Under the pieces are notes generated by a model. That model ran no database searches. It was not told the DNA's origin and was given only the letters and a program-made list of their open reading frames with translations. Positions 56,778 to 64,000 of a stretch of 64,000 nt of DNA are shown here, piece by piece. The position numbers and the translations under genes were made by a program. Positions within the stretch are counted from its first letter, which is position 1, and every line of letters begins with the position of its first letter. The stretch is from Pseudoalteromonas marina (GTDB taxonomy: Bacteria > Pseudomonadota > Gammaproteobacteria > Enterobacterales > Alteromonadaceae). Where the stretch lies: contig NZ_AHCB03000006.1 in the NCBI RefSeq assembly GCF_000238335.3, forward strand, positions 186,001 through 250,000, written 5' to 3'.

Positions 56778-57310
56778 CTAGCTAATTTAATAGTTTCGAA
56801 AGCTTTTACTGCTTGCTCCAAATAAAGCTCATTAAACTCAACCAAATCTTGAGTGTGCAAGCTAACTATTTTTGAATTAAATATATAACAGTACATTACA
56901 CCGTGTGCTTTTTTTAAGCCTAAATCACCACTCCAATCGACTTTAGCCACAGGTACGTCAGATATTGTTATAAATTCGACGTCGCCTTGTTTAAAGTTAT
57001 TTCTTTTTCGAGCAACACCAGATAAAAATTGAGCGAGGTACTGAGCTGCACCTTCTTTAAGTTCATCATCACTCATTTCAGGAAAAGGCTTACCAGGATT
57101 CCAAATTGTTATTTGCAACAAGGTCGCATCGTTTCCATCTCCATGTAAATGTCGAAAAGCTATTGCTGAAGTTCCTGGTCCCATACTTTGTTCAAATGGA
57201 CCTTCAAAACCAGCTGGGATTTTAATAGAGGCATCGGCAAAAGAATACTCATCTGCACCGGTGGAAATGGAAATAAAAAACAACGCGAGAGAAATAAGAA
57301 TCCGATTCAC
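56774..57310 (-). CDS. Integron cassette 3: exported DcrB-like protein
   Basis: GTG start at 57310, preceded by AAGGAG, gives 178 residues with signal peptide (NRILISLALFFISISTGA). The longer ATG frame runs through attC. The mature part resembles small periplasmic stress proteins such as the DcrB/PsbP-like fold (ASIKIPAGFEGPFEQSMGPG; EQAVKAFETIKL). The match is weak. Confidence 0.5.
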   Translation of the reverse strand: MNRILISLALFFISISTGADEYSFADASIKIPAGFEGPFEQSMGPGTSAIAFRHLHGDGNDATLLQITIWNPGKPFPEMSDDELKEGAAQYLAQFLSGVARKRNNFKQGDVEFITISDVPVAKVDWSGDLGLKKAHGVMYCYIFNSKIVSLHTQDLVEFNELYLEQAVKAFETIKLAR

Positions 57311-57325
57311 GTAACACTCCTTGCT

Positions 57326-57421
57326 AGATAACGCCCAATTAACAGGCAAAAAATAGTTGGTTAAAATAAGCGACGAAGGAGCAAAACCAACTGTTTTTGT
57401 CCTTGTTTAATTGTTTGTTAG
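57326..57421 (-). repeat. attC site of cassette 2
   Basis: + strand AGATAACGCCC ... TTGTTTGTTAG, about 96 bp, with GTTGGTTAAAATAAG and AAACCAACTG inner boxes. Confidence 0.87.
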
Positions 57422-57795
57422 GTAACATTTACCACGTTAGCCTTACTTTTCGACTGCCATAACCAAATAGAAGAACCAATACAGAAACCTAGAAATAATG
57501 TTTGAAGTTGTAAAGCAGAACTATCCGAAAGAACGTTTAATAAATAAAAAGCAACAGAATTAATTGCTACGTCGCTAAGCATTATAACCAGTGTTAACAC
57601 CAAACCAGCGTTACGCCATTTAATTAACAAGTAAACAGCCACAATATCTATAACAGCCAACGCTGTCCAATAAATATTAACCCATTCAGGAGCAAATTTA
57701 TAAGGCAAGAATCCATAATATAAATTATCAAATATGTGAGTTGCACCACCTATAAATAGGCAGAAACACAAAACGAAAATTACTACTCTATCCAT
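57418..57795 (-). CDS. Integron cassette 2: four-helix membrane protein
   Basis: ATG start at 57795 (MDRVVIFVLCFCLFIGG) gives 125 residues with about four membrane helices (5-25, 43-63, 67-88, 100-118). Charge and layout suggest a small inner-membrane protein with both ends in the cytoplasm. No known family. The stop codon lies in attC. Confidence 0.58.
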   Translation of the reverse strand: MDRVVIFVLCFCLFIGGATHIFDNLYYGFLPYKFAPEWVNIYWTALAVIDIVAVYLLIKWRNAGLVLTLVIMLSDVAINSVAFYLLNVLSDSSALQLQTLFLGFCIGSSIWLWQSKSKANVVNVT

Positions 57796-57818
57796 GAGTC
57801 TATACACCTGATTTGTTA

Positions 57819-57917
57819 CCTAACGCCCGCATAACGGGCTAATAAAGCTTGGCTACAATTGGTGAGGCACGAACCAAGCCAAGCTTTATTAGTCCATGCG
57901 TTAATGCGTTTGTTATT
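57819..57917 (-). repeat. attC site of cassette 1
   Basis: + strand CCTAACGCCCG ... GCGTTTGTTAT, about 99 bp, with an unusually long stem: TAATAAAGCTTGGCT pairs with AGCCAAGCTTTATTA. Confidence 0.9.
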
Positions 57918-57920
57918 AAA

Positions 57921-58475
57921 TTAAATACCAGCAACTTCTTTAATAAAACGGCTTACTACTTTTTGAAGCTCTTTTTGAGCTCCCCACTGGTTATCGTAAG
58001 CTTCAAAAACATTAAATTTGTCGTGCTCAAAAGCATACTCAATATTTTTTTCTGCTTGTTGATATTTTTCAATAGCAGAAATTAATTCGGCGTTTAGAAG
58101 GGGCTTGTATACATTTAATGAGTCGGAAATTGTCTTTTGGAATTGTTGATTTATTTCAGCTGAACCCTCAGTACACGTTTCATCTGGAATATTGTTCATG
58201 CGATTAAATTCTCTATCGGATAATTTAGATGAAACTTCGATTGCGTCAGCTAACGATTTAGATAGCTGTATTAGACTTTCTTTATTTATTTCCCAAACTC
58301 GATCTTTCCTTTGCTTTCTAACCGAGTCGAAGTGAATAGCAGTAGCTGTAATTGTTGCAGCTGCAATTATCAGATTAAGAGTAAATGTATGGTCAAAATC
58401 AAATTTTAAATCGAAGACTAGATACCAGACTGTTAGACAAAAACCTGTTAGAAGCCCGAGAATATATTTAATCAT
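57921..58475 (-). CDS. Integron cassette 1: membrane-anchored coiled-coil protein
   Basis: This 184-residue protein starts at ATG 58475 (MIKYILGLLTGFCLTVWYLVF) with two N-terminal membrane helices (about 5-22, 31-49) and a helical, coiled-coil-prone cytoplasmic part (NKESLIQLSKSLADAIEVSSKL). No known family. It is nearest to attI, so it was the last one inserted. It is preceded by about 20 bp of cassette sequence after the attI core. Confidence 0.6.
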   Translation of the reverse strand: MIKYILGLLTGFCLTVWYLVFDLKFDFDHTFTLNLIIAAATITATAIHFDSVRKQRKDRVWEINKESLIQLSKSLADAIEVSSKLSDREFNRMNNIPDETCTEGSAEINQQFQKTISDSLNVYKPLLNAELISAIEKYQQAEKNIEYAFEHDKFNVFEAYDNQWGAQKELQKVVSRFIKEVAGI

Positions 58476-58622
58476 TTACACCTATCTTGATTGATTTACA
58501 TAACATGTTTATAGCGAGCTAATCGCGCGTATTTCTACCATAGCGTAGCTCGTTTTCTTATTGGTTTATTTTTAACAAACTTGCCAACTAATTGCCAGTG
58601 TTATTAAAATTCATACATGCGC
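58476..58622 (-). other. Integron attI region
   Basis: A core site ACATAAC (58498-58504; GTTATGT on the - strand, matching GTTRRRY) marks the boundary between attI and cassette 1. To its right lie short repeats GAGCTA/TAGCTC (58517-58551) expected for integrase binding. The Pc promoter that reads cassettes should be here or further right, but I could not fix it. Confidence 0.65.
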
Positions 58623-58730
58623 GTTTTCTTCTCAGTATAAAACGAGCGACTGGGTCGTTTTATACTGAGAAGAAAACGAGCGACTGGGTCGTTTTATACT
58701 GAGAAGAAAACGAGCGACTGGGTCGTTTTC
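58623..58730. repeat. 34-bp tandem repeats and 23-bp-arm palindrome beside intI
   Basis: Two full 34-bp units (58644-58677, 58678-58711) and a third partial one (from 58712) start GAGCGACTGGGTCG. The segment 58623-58645 is the exact reverse complement of 58655-58677, leaving the 9-base loop GCGACTGGG. A fourth GAGCGACTG lies at 58741. The repeat lies between attI and the intI promoter. Confidence 0.92.
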
Positions 58731-58757
58731 TTGACTATGCGAGCGACTGAGCTATAA

Positions 58758-58773
58758 CTGTATATACATACAG
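58758..58773 (+). promoter_or_regulatory. LexA (SOS) box upstream of intI
   Basis: CTGTATATACATACAG matches the gammaproteobacterial LexA consensus CTGT-N8-ACAG, 21 bp before the intI ATG. SOS control of intI through a LexA box is established for Vibrio and mobile integrons. Confidence 0.85.
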
Positions 58774-58794
58774 TCCCAATTCGATGGATTGAAA

Positions 58795-59673
58795 ATGAAA
58801 ACTCGTTCTGCGTATTTAAATTACATTGCGGACTATATGCTCACTCGACAGTATTCACTAAGAACTATTAATGCTTATTTGAGTTGGATCACAAAATTTA
58901 TTCACTTTCACAACAAACGCCACCCAAGCTCAATGGGAAATTCAGAAGTCGAAGCGTTTTTGGACCATATTGTATTAAAACGTAACATGTCAGCTAAAAC
59001 ACAAAGTGCAGCTTTAAATGCGCTAGCTTTTTTATATAAACATATTGTCAAAAATGAACTTTCGTTAAACTTGAACTTTGTACGAAGTAAACGACAACCC
59101 AAATTACCTGTTGTGATGGAAGCTGTGTAACTGCGAGTAAAAGACGTTGATTTTGATTATAAATGTATTCAAATTTGGAACGGGAAAGGCAATAAGCATC
59201 GTATCGTTACCCTTGCAACTGAGTTACTCCCGTTACTTAGAAATCAAATAATGCAAGTTGAAGAATATTTGCAATTAGATTTACAAAACGAACAATATGC
59301 AGGCGTATGGATGCCAAACGCTTTAGCCCGTAAATATCCGTCAGCTAACAAATCACTCGCGTGGCAATACTGATTTCCTTCCTATAAATTAAGTAGTGAT
59401 CCTGAAACTGGCGAGATACGGCGTCATCACTTCCATCCTACATGTGTTAGGAAAGCGGTTAAAAAGGCATTAAAGCAAACCAATATTACAAAGATTGTGA
59501 CGCCTCATACCTTTCGTCATTCTTTTGCAACACACTTATTACAAAGTGGAGCAGATATAAGAACGGTGCAAGCTCAGTTAGGTCATACAGATGTTAAAAC
59601 CACGCAGATTTACACTCATGTTTTACAGCAAGGGGCAAACGGTGTTGTTAGCCCATTAAGCAAAATTTTCTAG
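58795..59673 (+). pseudogene. intI: Integron integrase IntI, inactivated
   Basis: Tyrosine recombinase of the IntI family, recognisable by its N-terminal SAM-like domain, the IntI-specific patch (VWMPNALARKYPSANKSLAWQY), RRHHFHP, and C-terminal boxes [12 protein letters not shown] and [15 protein letters not shown], with the catalytic Tyr. One frame spans 58795-59673 but has stop codons at 59128-59130 (TAA) and 59371-59373 (TGA). At the first stop about 30 residues are missing between LPVV and MEAV, including the GLR box with the first catalytic Arg. The full length of about 292 codons compares with roughly 320 in Vibrio. No recombinase activity is expected. Confidence 0.95.
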
Positions 59674-59913
59674 CGTAAAACCCGCCATGAGGCAAACAAA
59701 TGGACAAAACACATATTTTCCAGTAGCAAGAATGTAAATCCATCAAAACCACAATATGCATAAAAACATATCACAAAGTATTTCAATATAGCCTTTTAAA
59801 GTGCAGGGACATTTTTTGCAGGGTAACAATAAAACTTTTTATATACCTCTTTTTGTTGCCGCGTACTTTTTCGTGCGTCATAATCTAACGCCTTATTTAT
59901 TAGCGGACTTTTT

Positions 59914-60432
59914 ATGAACTGGCTTGCGCATTTACCGACTCAACGAACACCTTGGCTTTTATTCACTGCGATTGTTTTTATGCTAGAAGTAACCGCATTG
60001 TTTTTTCAATATAAAATGGGGTTAGCGCCCTGCATTATGTGTATTTATCAACGTACCGCGGTGTTAGGATTACTTGGCGCGGGTATTGTTGGGTCAATTA
60101 ATCCACAAAGTAAAATAGTGCGTATAGTTGCTTACATTGCTTGGGGAGTATCGAGCATTTGGGGGTATTTAATTGCCCGTGAGCACATAGATATGCAAAC
60201 GACAACAGATCCGTTTGCGTTTAGCTGCGAGTTTGAGCCTAACTTTCCATCGTTTATGCCGCTGCATGAATGGATACCGAGCTTTTTTGAAGCCACTGGC
60301 GATTGCGGTAACATAGATTGGGAGTTTTTATCGCTCAGTATGCCGGCTTGGATGGAAATTATTTTTGGGCTATTCGCTCTAACATTTTTTATTGTATTAG
60401 GTAGTCGCTTAATACTAAAAAGAACGGTTTAA
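59914..60432 (+). CDS. dsbB: Disulfide bond formation protein DsbB
   Basis: DsbB reoxidises DsbA and passes electrons to quinone. The 172-residue inner-membrane protein has four helices. The CIMC pair (Cys40, Cys43) lies in the first periplasmic loop, with YQR next to it, and the second pair is Cys105 and Cys131. All four match the E. coli positions 41, 44, 104, 130. It follows the dead integrase gene. In E. coli the order is fadR-nhaB-dsbB, so the integron lies at this site. Confidence 0.95.
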   Translation: MNWLAHLPTQRTPWLLFTAIVFMLEVTALFFQYKMGLAPCIMCIYQRTAVLGLLGAGIVGSINPQSKIVRIVAYIAWGVSSIWGYLIAREHIDMQTTTDPFAFSCEFEPNFPSFMPLHEWIPSFFEATGDCGNIDWEFLSLSMPAWMEIIFGLFALTFFIVLGSRLILKRTV

Positions 60433-60437
60433 TAATT

Positions 60438-60740
60438 ATGTTTACCTTTTTTTCTAGCCAACTTAAACAGTTGCAACATTTAAAAATACGCGAGAGACAG
60501 CTTGTTATAGCACGTTCTTTATCAATGCTGTCACCTACCGACCGTGTATTACTGCGTATTATAAAGATATTACTATTAAGCCCGTTGTTTTTAATATTTA
60601 CACTTTTTGAAGGTTGGATAATCATTCCCTTTTTAATACTCGGAGGGCTTTTTTATCCGTTATTAACCGCTCCGGTCGATATAAATTTTGCCAGAAAAAA
60701 CTTAGACGAAGCACTACAACAACATGAAAAGGGCGCTTAG
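60438..60740 (+). CDS. Small conserved membrane protein downstream of dsbB
   Basis: This 100-residue protein has a basic, helical N terminus (ERQLVIARSLSMLSPTDRVLLRIIK) and two probable helices (about 44-63, 65-80). It starts 5 bp after dsbB, so it is in the same operon. It resembles small membrane proteins found beside dsbB in related bacteria (DUF6170-like); function unknown. Its stop codon lies in the loop of the terminator. Confidence 0.65.
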   Translation: MFTFFSSQLKQLQHLKIRERQLVIARSLSMLSPTDRVLLRIIKILLLSPLFLIFTLFEGWIIIPFLILGGLFYPLLTAPVDINFARKNLDEALQQHEKGA

Positions 60741-60749
60741 CGCCCTTTT
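60727..60749. terminator. Bidirectional terminator between dsbB operon and comEA-like gene
   Basis: AAAAGGGCGC-tta-GCGCCCTTTT perfect stem, overlapping the end of the 60438-60740 gene and adjoining the stop of the comEA-like gene. Confidence 0.9.
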
Positions 60750-60750
60750 G

Positions 60751-61047
60751 CTAAAGTTTAACTTTTCCTTCTAACTTACCCATTACTTTTTTGCCAATCC
60801 CCTTCACTTTGGCCAAGTCCTCAAGGCTTGTAAATGAACCATTTTCATCTCGGTAATTTACTATTGCTTGTGCTTTCTTTTTACCAATTCCAGGAAGTTT
60901 AGCCAACATTTTTGCATCTGCATCATTAATACTTACCGCTTCGATGGGAGCCATAGATTTGCTCACTTCAGGTAATTGCGCGTAAGAGGTAGTAATGGGT
61001 AGGATACTTAGCAAACTTGCTATAAGTAAAAGTTTAAATATTTTCAT
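60751..61047 (-). CDS. ComEA-family helix-hairpin-helix DNA-binding protein
   Basis: This 98-residue protein has a signal peptide (to about residue 23) and two helix-hairpin-helix motifs (INDADAKMLAKLPGIGKKKAQAIVNYR; LEDLAKVKGIGKKVMGKL). Exported single-domain ComEA (YbaV-like) binds incoming DNA in the periplasm during natural transformation of Vibrio and relatives. It stands alone. Confidence 0.88.
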   Translation of the reverse strand: MKIFKLLLIASLLSILPITTSYAQLPEVSKSMAPIEAVSINDADAKMLAKLPGIGKKKAQAIVNYRDENGSFTSLEDLAKVKGIGKKVMGKLEGKVKL

Positions 61048-61364
61048 TTATTCGTCCTTATTGTCCATTTTAGAACATATTTATTTTAATTATTAGGGAA
61101 GACCATAAATGACAAACGCGAGGCTAGCCACTTTGGAAGTACCTAAATGCATTATCACTTTTATCCGAAATCCTTAAAATGCAGCTGGTACAACCAAGTG
61201 ATATATTAAATAAAGTTAAGTTACCGTTTTTTGTCAAATTTAAGACACTTAAAAATTACAACTCTGCGCTTGCATATTTACTTGCAAACCTTTACTGTAT
61301 ATAAAAACAGTAATCTTATGGTTTTTTATAAACCACAGTGCCAAGCAAGTTTGCAGGAGAAATC
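61048..61364. other. Intergenic region between comEA-like gene and yebG
   Basis: 317 bp with the LexA box and yebG promoter at its right end. Between about 61050 and 61260 nothing is recognised. Confidence 0.55.
61295..61310 (+). promoter_or_regulatory. LexA (SOS) box upstream of yebG
   Basis: CTGTATATAAAAACAG fits CTGT-N8-ACAG exactly, 54 bp before the yebG ATG. It is one of the clearest matches in the window. Confidence 0.85.
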
Positions 61365-61679
61365 ATGGCTGTTGTTGTTAAATATGTTGTAGAACGAAAC
61401 GGAGTCGAGCGTATGACGTTTACTACTAAGAAAGAAGCTGATGCCTATGACAAAATGCTAGACATAGCAGAATCACTTGAGCTGATGCTAGAAAAAGTAG
61501 ACGTGCCATTGAGTGAGCAACAAATAGAATCGCTTGCGTTAGAAATAGCAAAAAGTAAAGACGACTTTATGTCGGTACTTAAAGGTGCTAAAGAGCCTAC
61601 GACTAAAGCGGCAAGTAAAAATAAAAAATCAGATAACGTTGCATCTATTGACGATAACAACGCTAAACAAGCAAGCTAA
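61365..61679 (+). CDS. yebG: SOS-induced protein YebG
   Basis: This 104-residue protein starts MAVVVKYVVERNGVERMTF and continues FTTKKEADAYDKMLDIAE, nearly the E. coli YebG pattern. YebG is LexA-controlled and damage-induced; its molecular role is not established. ATG 61365 is preceded by GGAGAAA; the frame is open 27 bases further. Confidence 0.94.
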   Translation: MAVVVKYVVERNGVERMTFTTKKEADAYDKMLDIAESLELMLEKVDVPLSEQQIESLALEIAKSKDDFMSVLKGAKEPTTKAASKNKKSDNVASIDDNNAKQAS

Positions 61680-61692
61680 ACATTTTGCAAAT

Positions 61693-61726
61693 AAAAAGGG
61701 AGCAACTTAGTTGCTCCCTTTTTTAT
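61693..61726. terminator. Bidirectional terminator between yebG and putP
   Basis: AAAAAGGGAGCAA-cttag-TTGCTCCCTTTTTT stem; serves both convergent genes. Confidence 0.92.
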
Positions 61727-61751
61727 AGCTTTTATAAAAAACGAATATTAA

Positions 61752-63242
61752 TTAAAGCTCTTTTTCAACTTCATCAAATAACGTTGTTATATCTGAGTTA
61801 GGCTCATTGGTTGCTAAACTTACAACTACAATAGCAATACTTGCAAGTATAAAGCCTGGGACAATTTCGTACATTACGCTACTTAAACTTTCACCGTTGA
61901 TTGTGAATGGGCCGTAAATCCATAGTAAAACAGTAACTGCACCCACAACCATACCTGAAAGCGCACCCGCAAAGTTCATACGTTTCCAGTAAAGGCTAAA
62001 CAATACAAGCGGTCCAAATGCAGCACCAAAGCCTGCCCATGCATTACTCACTAAGTCTAAAATAGAGCTGTCTCTATCGTATGCGAGGTAAATAGCAAGT
62101 ATTGCAACAATAGACACACTAATGCGCCCTACTAATACAAGCTCTGCGTCACTGGCTTCTTTACGTAAAAATGTTTTGTAAAAATCTTCAGTTAGTGAGC
62201 TTGAGCTTACTAATAGCTGAGACGAAATTGTACTCATTATTGCAGCTAATATTGCCGCAAGTAAAAAGCCAGCAATAAGTGGATGAAACAACAGCTCTGA
62301 CAGGATCAAGAATATAGTTTCAGGATCATCCACAACTATATTATTTTCATAAGTGTATGCTGCACCAAAAATACCCGTACCTACTGCACCAATTGCAGCG
62401 ACAATCATCCAAGACATACCAATACGACGTGCTGTTGGCATATCTTTAACACTGCGCACCGACATAAAGCGAACAATGATATGTGGTTGACCAAAGTAAC
62501 CCAAGCCCCACGCCATTGCTGAAATAATACCTAGCGCAGACCCTGCGCCTATCCAACTTAGCATGTCTGGATTAACACTGTTTAGGGTTGACTGCAGTGG
62601 TTGCTCTAATAAAGAGTAAGCTACAGCGGGTACTAAAATAAGTGCTATAAACATAATACAGCCTTGCACGAAGTCAGTTAAGCTAACCGCTAAAAAGCCG
62701 CCAAAGAGTGTATACAAAACAACAACACCCGTTGTGATGTATAGCCCCATTTCGTAGCTTAAGCCAAATGAGCTTTCAAATAGTTTACCACCGGCAACAA
62801 CACCTGAAGAGGTATACAGTGTGAAGAACACAATAATTACAACAGCCGACACAACACGGAGTAAATTTGATTTATCGTTAAATCGGTTAGAAAAGTAATC
62901 AGGGATGGTAATAGAGTCATTCGCTTTTTCAGTGTAAACCCTTAAACGCGGCGCGACTAAAAAGTAGTTTAACCATGCACCGGCAATTAAGCCAAATGCA
63001 ATCCACGTGCTACTTAAGCCAGTAACAAACATGGCGCCAGGTAACCCCATTAAAATCCAGCCACTCATATCTGAAGCACCCGCTGAAAGTGCTGCAACAC
63101 TTGGCGACAAGTTTCTACCACCCAGCATATAACCAGAAACATCACTTGTTGACTGCTTATAGGCATATAAACCAATACCTAACATAACAACAAAGTATAG
63201 TGACAATGAAATAATCATTCCTGTTTCCAAATTCGCCTCCAT
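61752..63242 (-). CDS. putP: Sodium/proline symporter PutP
   Basis: This 496-residue SSS-family protein (13 helices) imports proline with sodium. It starts MISLSLYFVVMLGIGLYAY with GGRNLSPSVAALSAGASDMSGWILMGLPGA, the PutP signature around the sodium site, and has FGQPHIIVRFMS. E. coli PutP has 502 residues. No putA is adjacent. Confidence 0.93.
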   Translation of the reverse strand: MEANLETGMIISLSLYFVVMLGIGLYAYKQSTSDVSGYMLGGRNLSPSVAALSAGASDMSGWILMGLPGAMFVTGLSSTWIAFGLIAGAWLNYFLVAPRLRVYTEKANDSITIPDYFSNRFNDKSNLLRVVSAVVIIVFFTLYTSSGVVAGGKLFESSFGLSYEMGLYITTGVVVLYTLFGGFLAVSLTDFVQGCIMFIALILVPAVAYSLLEQPLQSTLNSVNPDMLSWIGAGSALGIISAMAWGLGYFGQPHIIVRFMSVRSVKDMPTARRIGMSWMIVAAIGAVGTGIFGAAYTYENNIVVDDPETIFLILSELLFHPLIAGFLLAAILAAIMSTISSQLLVSSSSLTEDFYKTFLRKEASDAELVLVGRISVSIVAILAIYLAYDRDSSILDLVSNAWAGFGAAFGPLVLFSLYWKRMNFAGALSGMVVGAVTVLLWIYGPFTINGESLSSVMYEIVPGFILASIAIVVVSLATNEPNSDITTLFDEVEKEL

Positions 63243-63562
63243 AAAACAATTAAAAGTAGCAGGCTTTTGATCCGAATATTGACTCTTAAAATTTTATAAT
63301 AAAGTCACTATTAGGATAAAAGCATTCCTTCGGACTATATCATGCTTGTAACAAAAATCTCTATTTGTTGTATTTTCTTAGTTTAAAAATAATCATGTTG
63401 AAAACAATTGCTAAAAAAACTTTTTTACACGCAAAAAAATAGCCAAACGCTTTTATTTAATAATGATATTTTATTATTTAGTAAAATATACAGCATGCTA
63501 TTTTGTATGTTTTCTAATATATTATTACAATAGCGACTGACTCGACTGACACGGATTTTTTT
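63243..63562. other. Divergent promoter region putP / EAL gene
   Basis: 320 bp, very AT-rich. The promoters of putP (-) and the EAL gene (+) should lie here. No hairpin, operator or RNA gene was recognised. Confidence 0.5.
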
Positions 63563-64000
63563 ATGTATTTTTATGCTGCGCGCCAACCTATTTTAAATCG
63601 TGATAAAGAGCTTATCGGTTATGAGCTTTTATTTCGTGATGGCGTAGATAATGTATTTCCCAATATAGATGGTGACGAAGCAACTACACGCTTAATTGAA
63701 GGCAGTCAGTTTAACTTTGGTTTAGAAGACTTAACCGATAACAAACCGGCTTATATTAACTTTACACTAGAAACCTTACTTAAGGGTTACCCTACCCTGT
63801 TAGGTAAAGACACCATTGTTGTAGAAATACTTGAGACAATTCAACCGGGTAAACGTTTACTTGCGATTGTTAAAAATCTCAAAGACAAAGGCTACACCAT
63901 CGCGCTCGATGATTACATTCACCAGCCGGTATGGCGCCACTTTTATCCGTTTATCGATATTATTAAAATCGACTTTTTAACGTGTGATTTAGCAACAATA
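63563..64000 (+). CDS. EAL-type (probably EAL-HDOD) signalling protein, 3' end cut by window
   Basis: ATG at 63563 opens a frame that continues past base 64000, 146 residues so far. MYFYAARQPILNRDKELIGYELLFRDG is the start typical of YuxH-type proteins, where the canonical EAL is replaced (here ELLFR). DDYIHQPVWRHF is a degenerate version of the DDFG loop. Such proteins normally carry a C-terminal HDOD domain, beyond this window, and usually lack c-di-GMP phosphodiesterase activity. A regulatory role is likely. Confidence 0.82.
   Translation, partial: MYFYAARQPILNRDKELIGYELLFRDGVDNVFPNIDGDEATTRLIEGSQFNFGLEDLTDNKPAYINFTLETLLKGYPTLLGKDTIVVEILETIQPGKRLLAIVKNLKDKGYTIALDDYIHQPVWRHFYPFIDIIKIDFLTCDLATI

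Noticed and set aside
58623..58749. CRISPR-like array
   Set aside because: The 34-bp units are directly adjacent with no unique spacers, and no cas genes are near.

Overview
The window looks like chromosome from a marine gammaproteobacterium of the Alteromonadales, most like Pseudoalteromonas. This is inferred from the AT-rich DNA, the two TonB-dependent receptors, the MipA/DUF3019 modules and the gene orders truA-fimV-asd-pdxB, ftsH-folP-glmM-tpiA-secG-tRNA-Leu and fadR...dsbB. No rRNA, prophage, IS element or CRISPR array was seen.

Layout. 1-9.4 kb (- strand): truA (cut by the window edge), a giant acidic FimV with long internal tandem repeats, asd and pdxB. 9.5-15.6 kb: a TonB receptor with a terminator-like hairpin in its leader, a porin with a small PstS-like protein, and a chemoreceptor. 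15.9-22.6 kb: tRNA-Leu(GAG) and a housekeeping run (secG, tpiA, glmM, folP, ftsH, rlmE), with yhbY divergent from it. 22.7-25.2 kb: an exported histidine phosphatase, a serine hydrolase and a lipoprotein. 25.3-37.2 kb: two diverged copies of one four-gene module (MipA-like protein, DUF3019 protein, OmpR-type regulator, sensor kinase) in opposite orientation. Between them lie an NSS transporter, an ElaA-like acetyltransferase, a Spo0M-like protein, a Kef-type antiporter, a candidate structured RNA and a DUF3820 protein. 37.4-47.5 kb: a diguanylate cyclase, ilvY/ilvC, a second chemoreceptor, a TPR lipoprotein with an M28 peptidase, a GIY-YIG protein, bamE, rnfH-ratA and smpB. 48-52.2 kb: a second TonB receptor, a peroxiredoxin and fadR.

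52.5-59.7 kb is the most distinctive part: a sedentary chromosomal integron between fadR and dsbB. Eleven cassettes are all on the - strand, ten of them followed by a recognisable attC site. They read away from an attI region and a divergent integron integrase gene. That gene is dead: it has an in-frame deletion over the first catalytic-arginine box and two in-frame stop codons. A good LexA box still sits just upstream. The stretch between intI and attI also carries 34-bp tandem repeats and a perfect 23-bp-arm palindrome. Most cassette proteins are predicted to be exported, lipid-modified or membrane-bound, and most have no recognisable function.

59.9-64 kb: dsbB with a small membrane protein, a ComEA-like DNA-binding protein, the SOS gene yebG with its own LexA box, the proline transporter putP, and the start of an EAL-type (probably EAL-HDOD) signalling protein cut by the window end.
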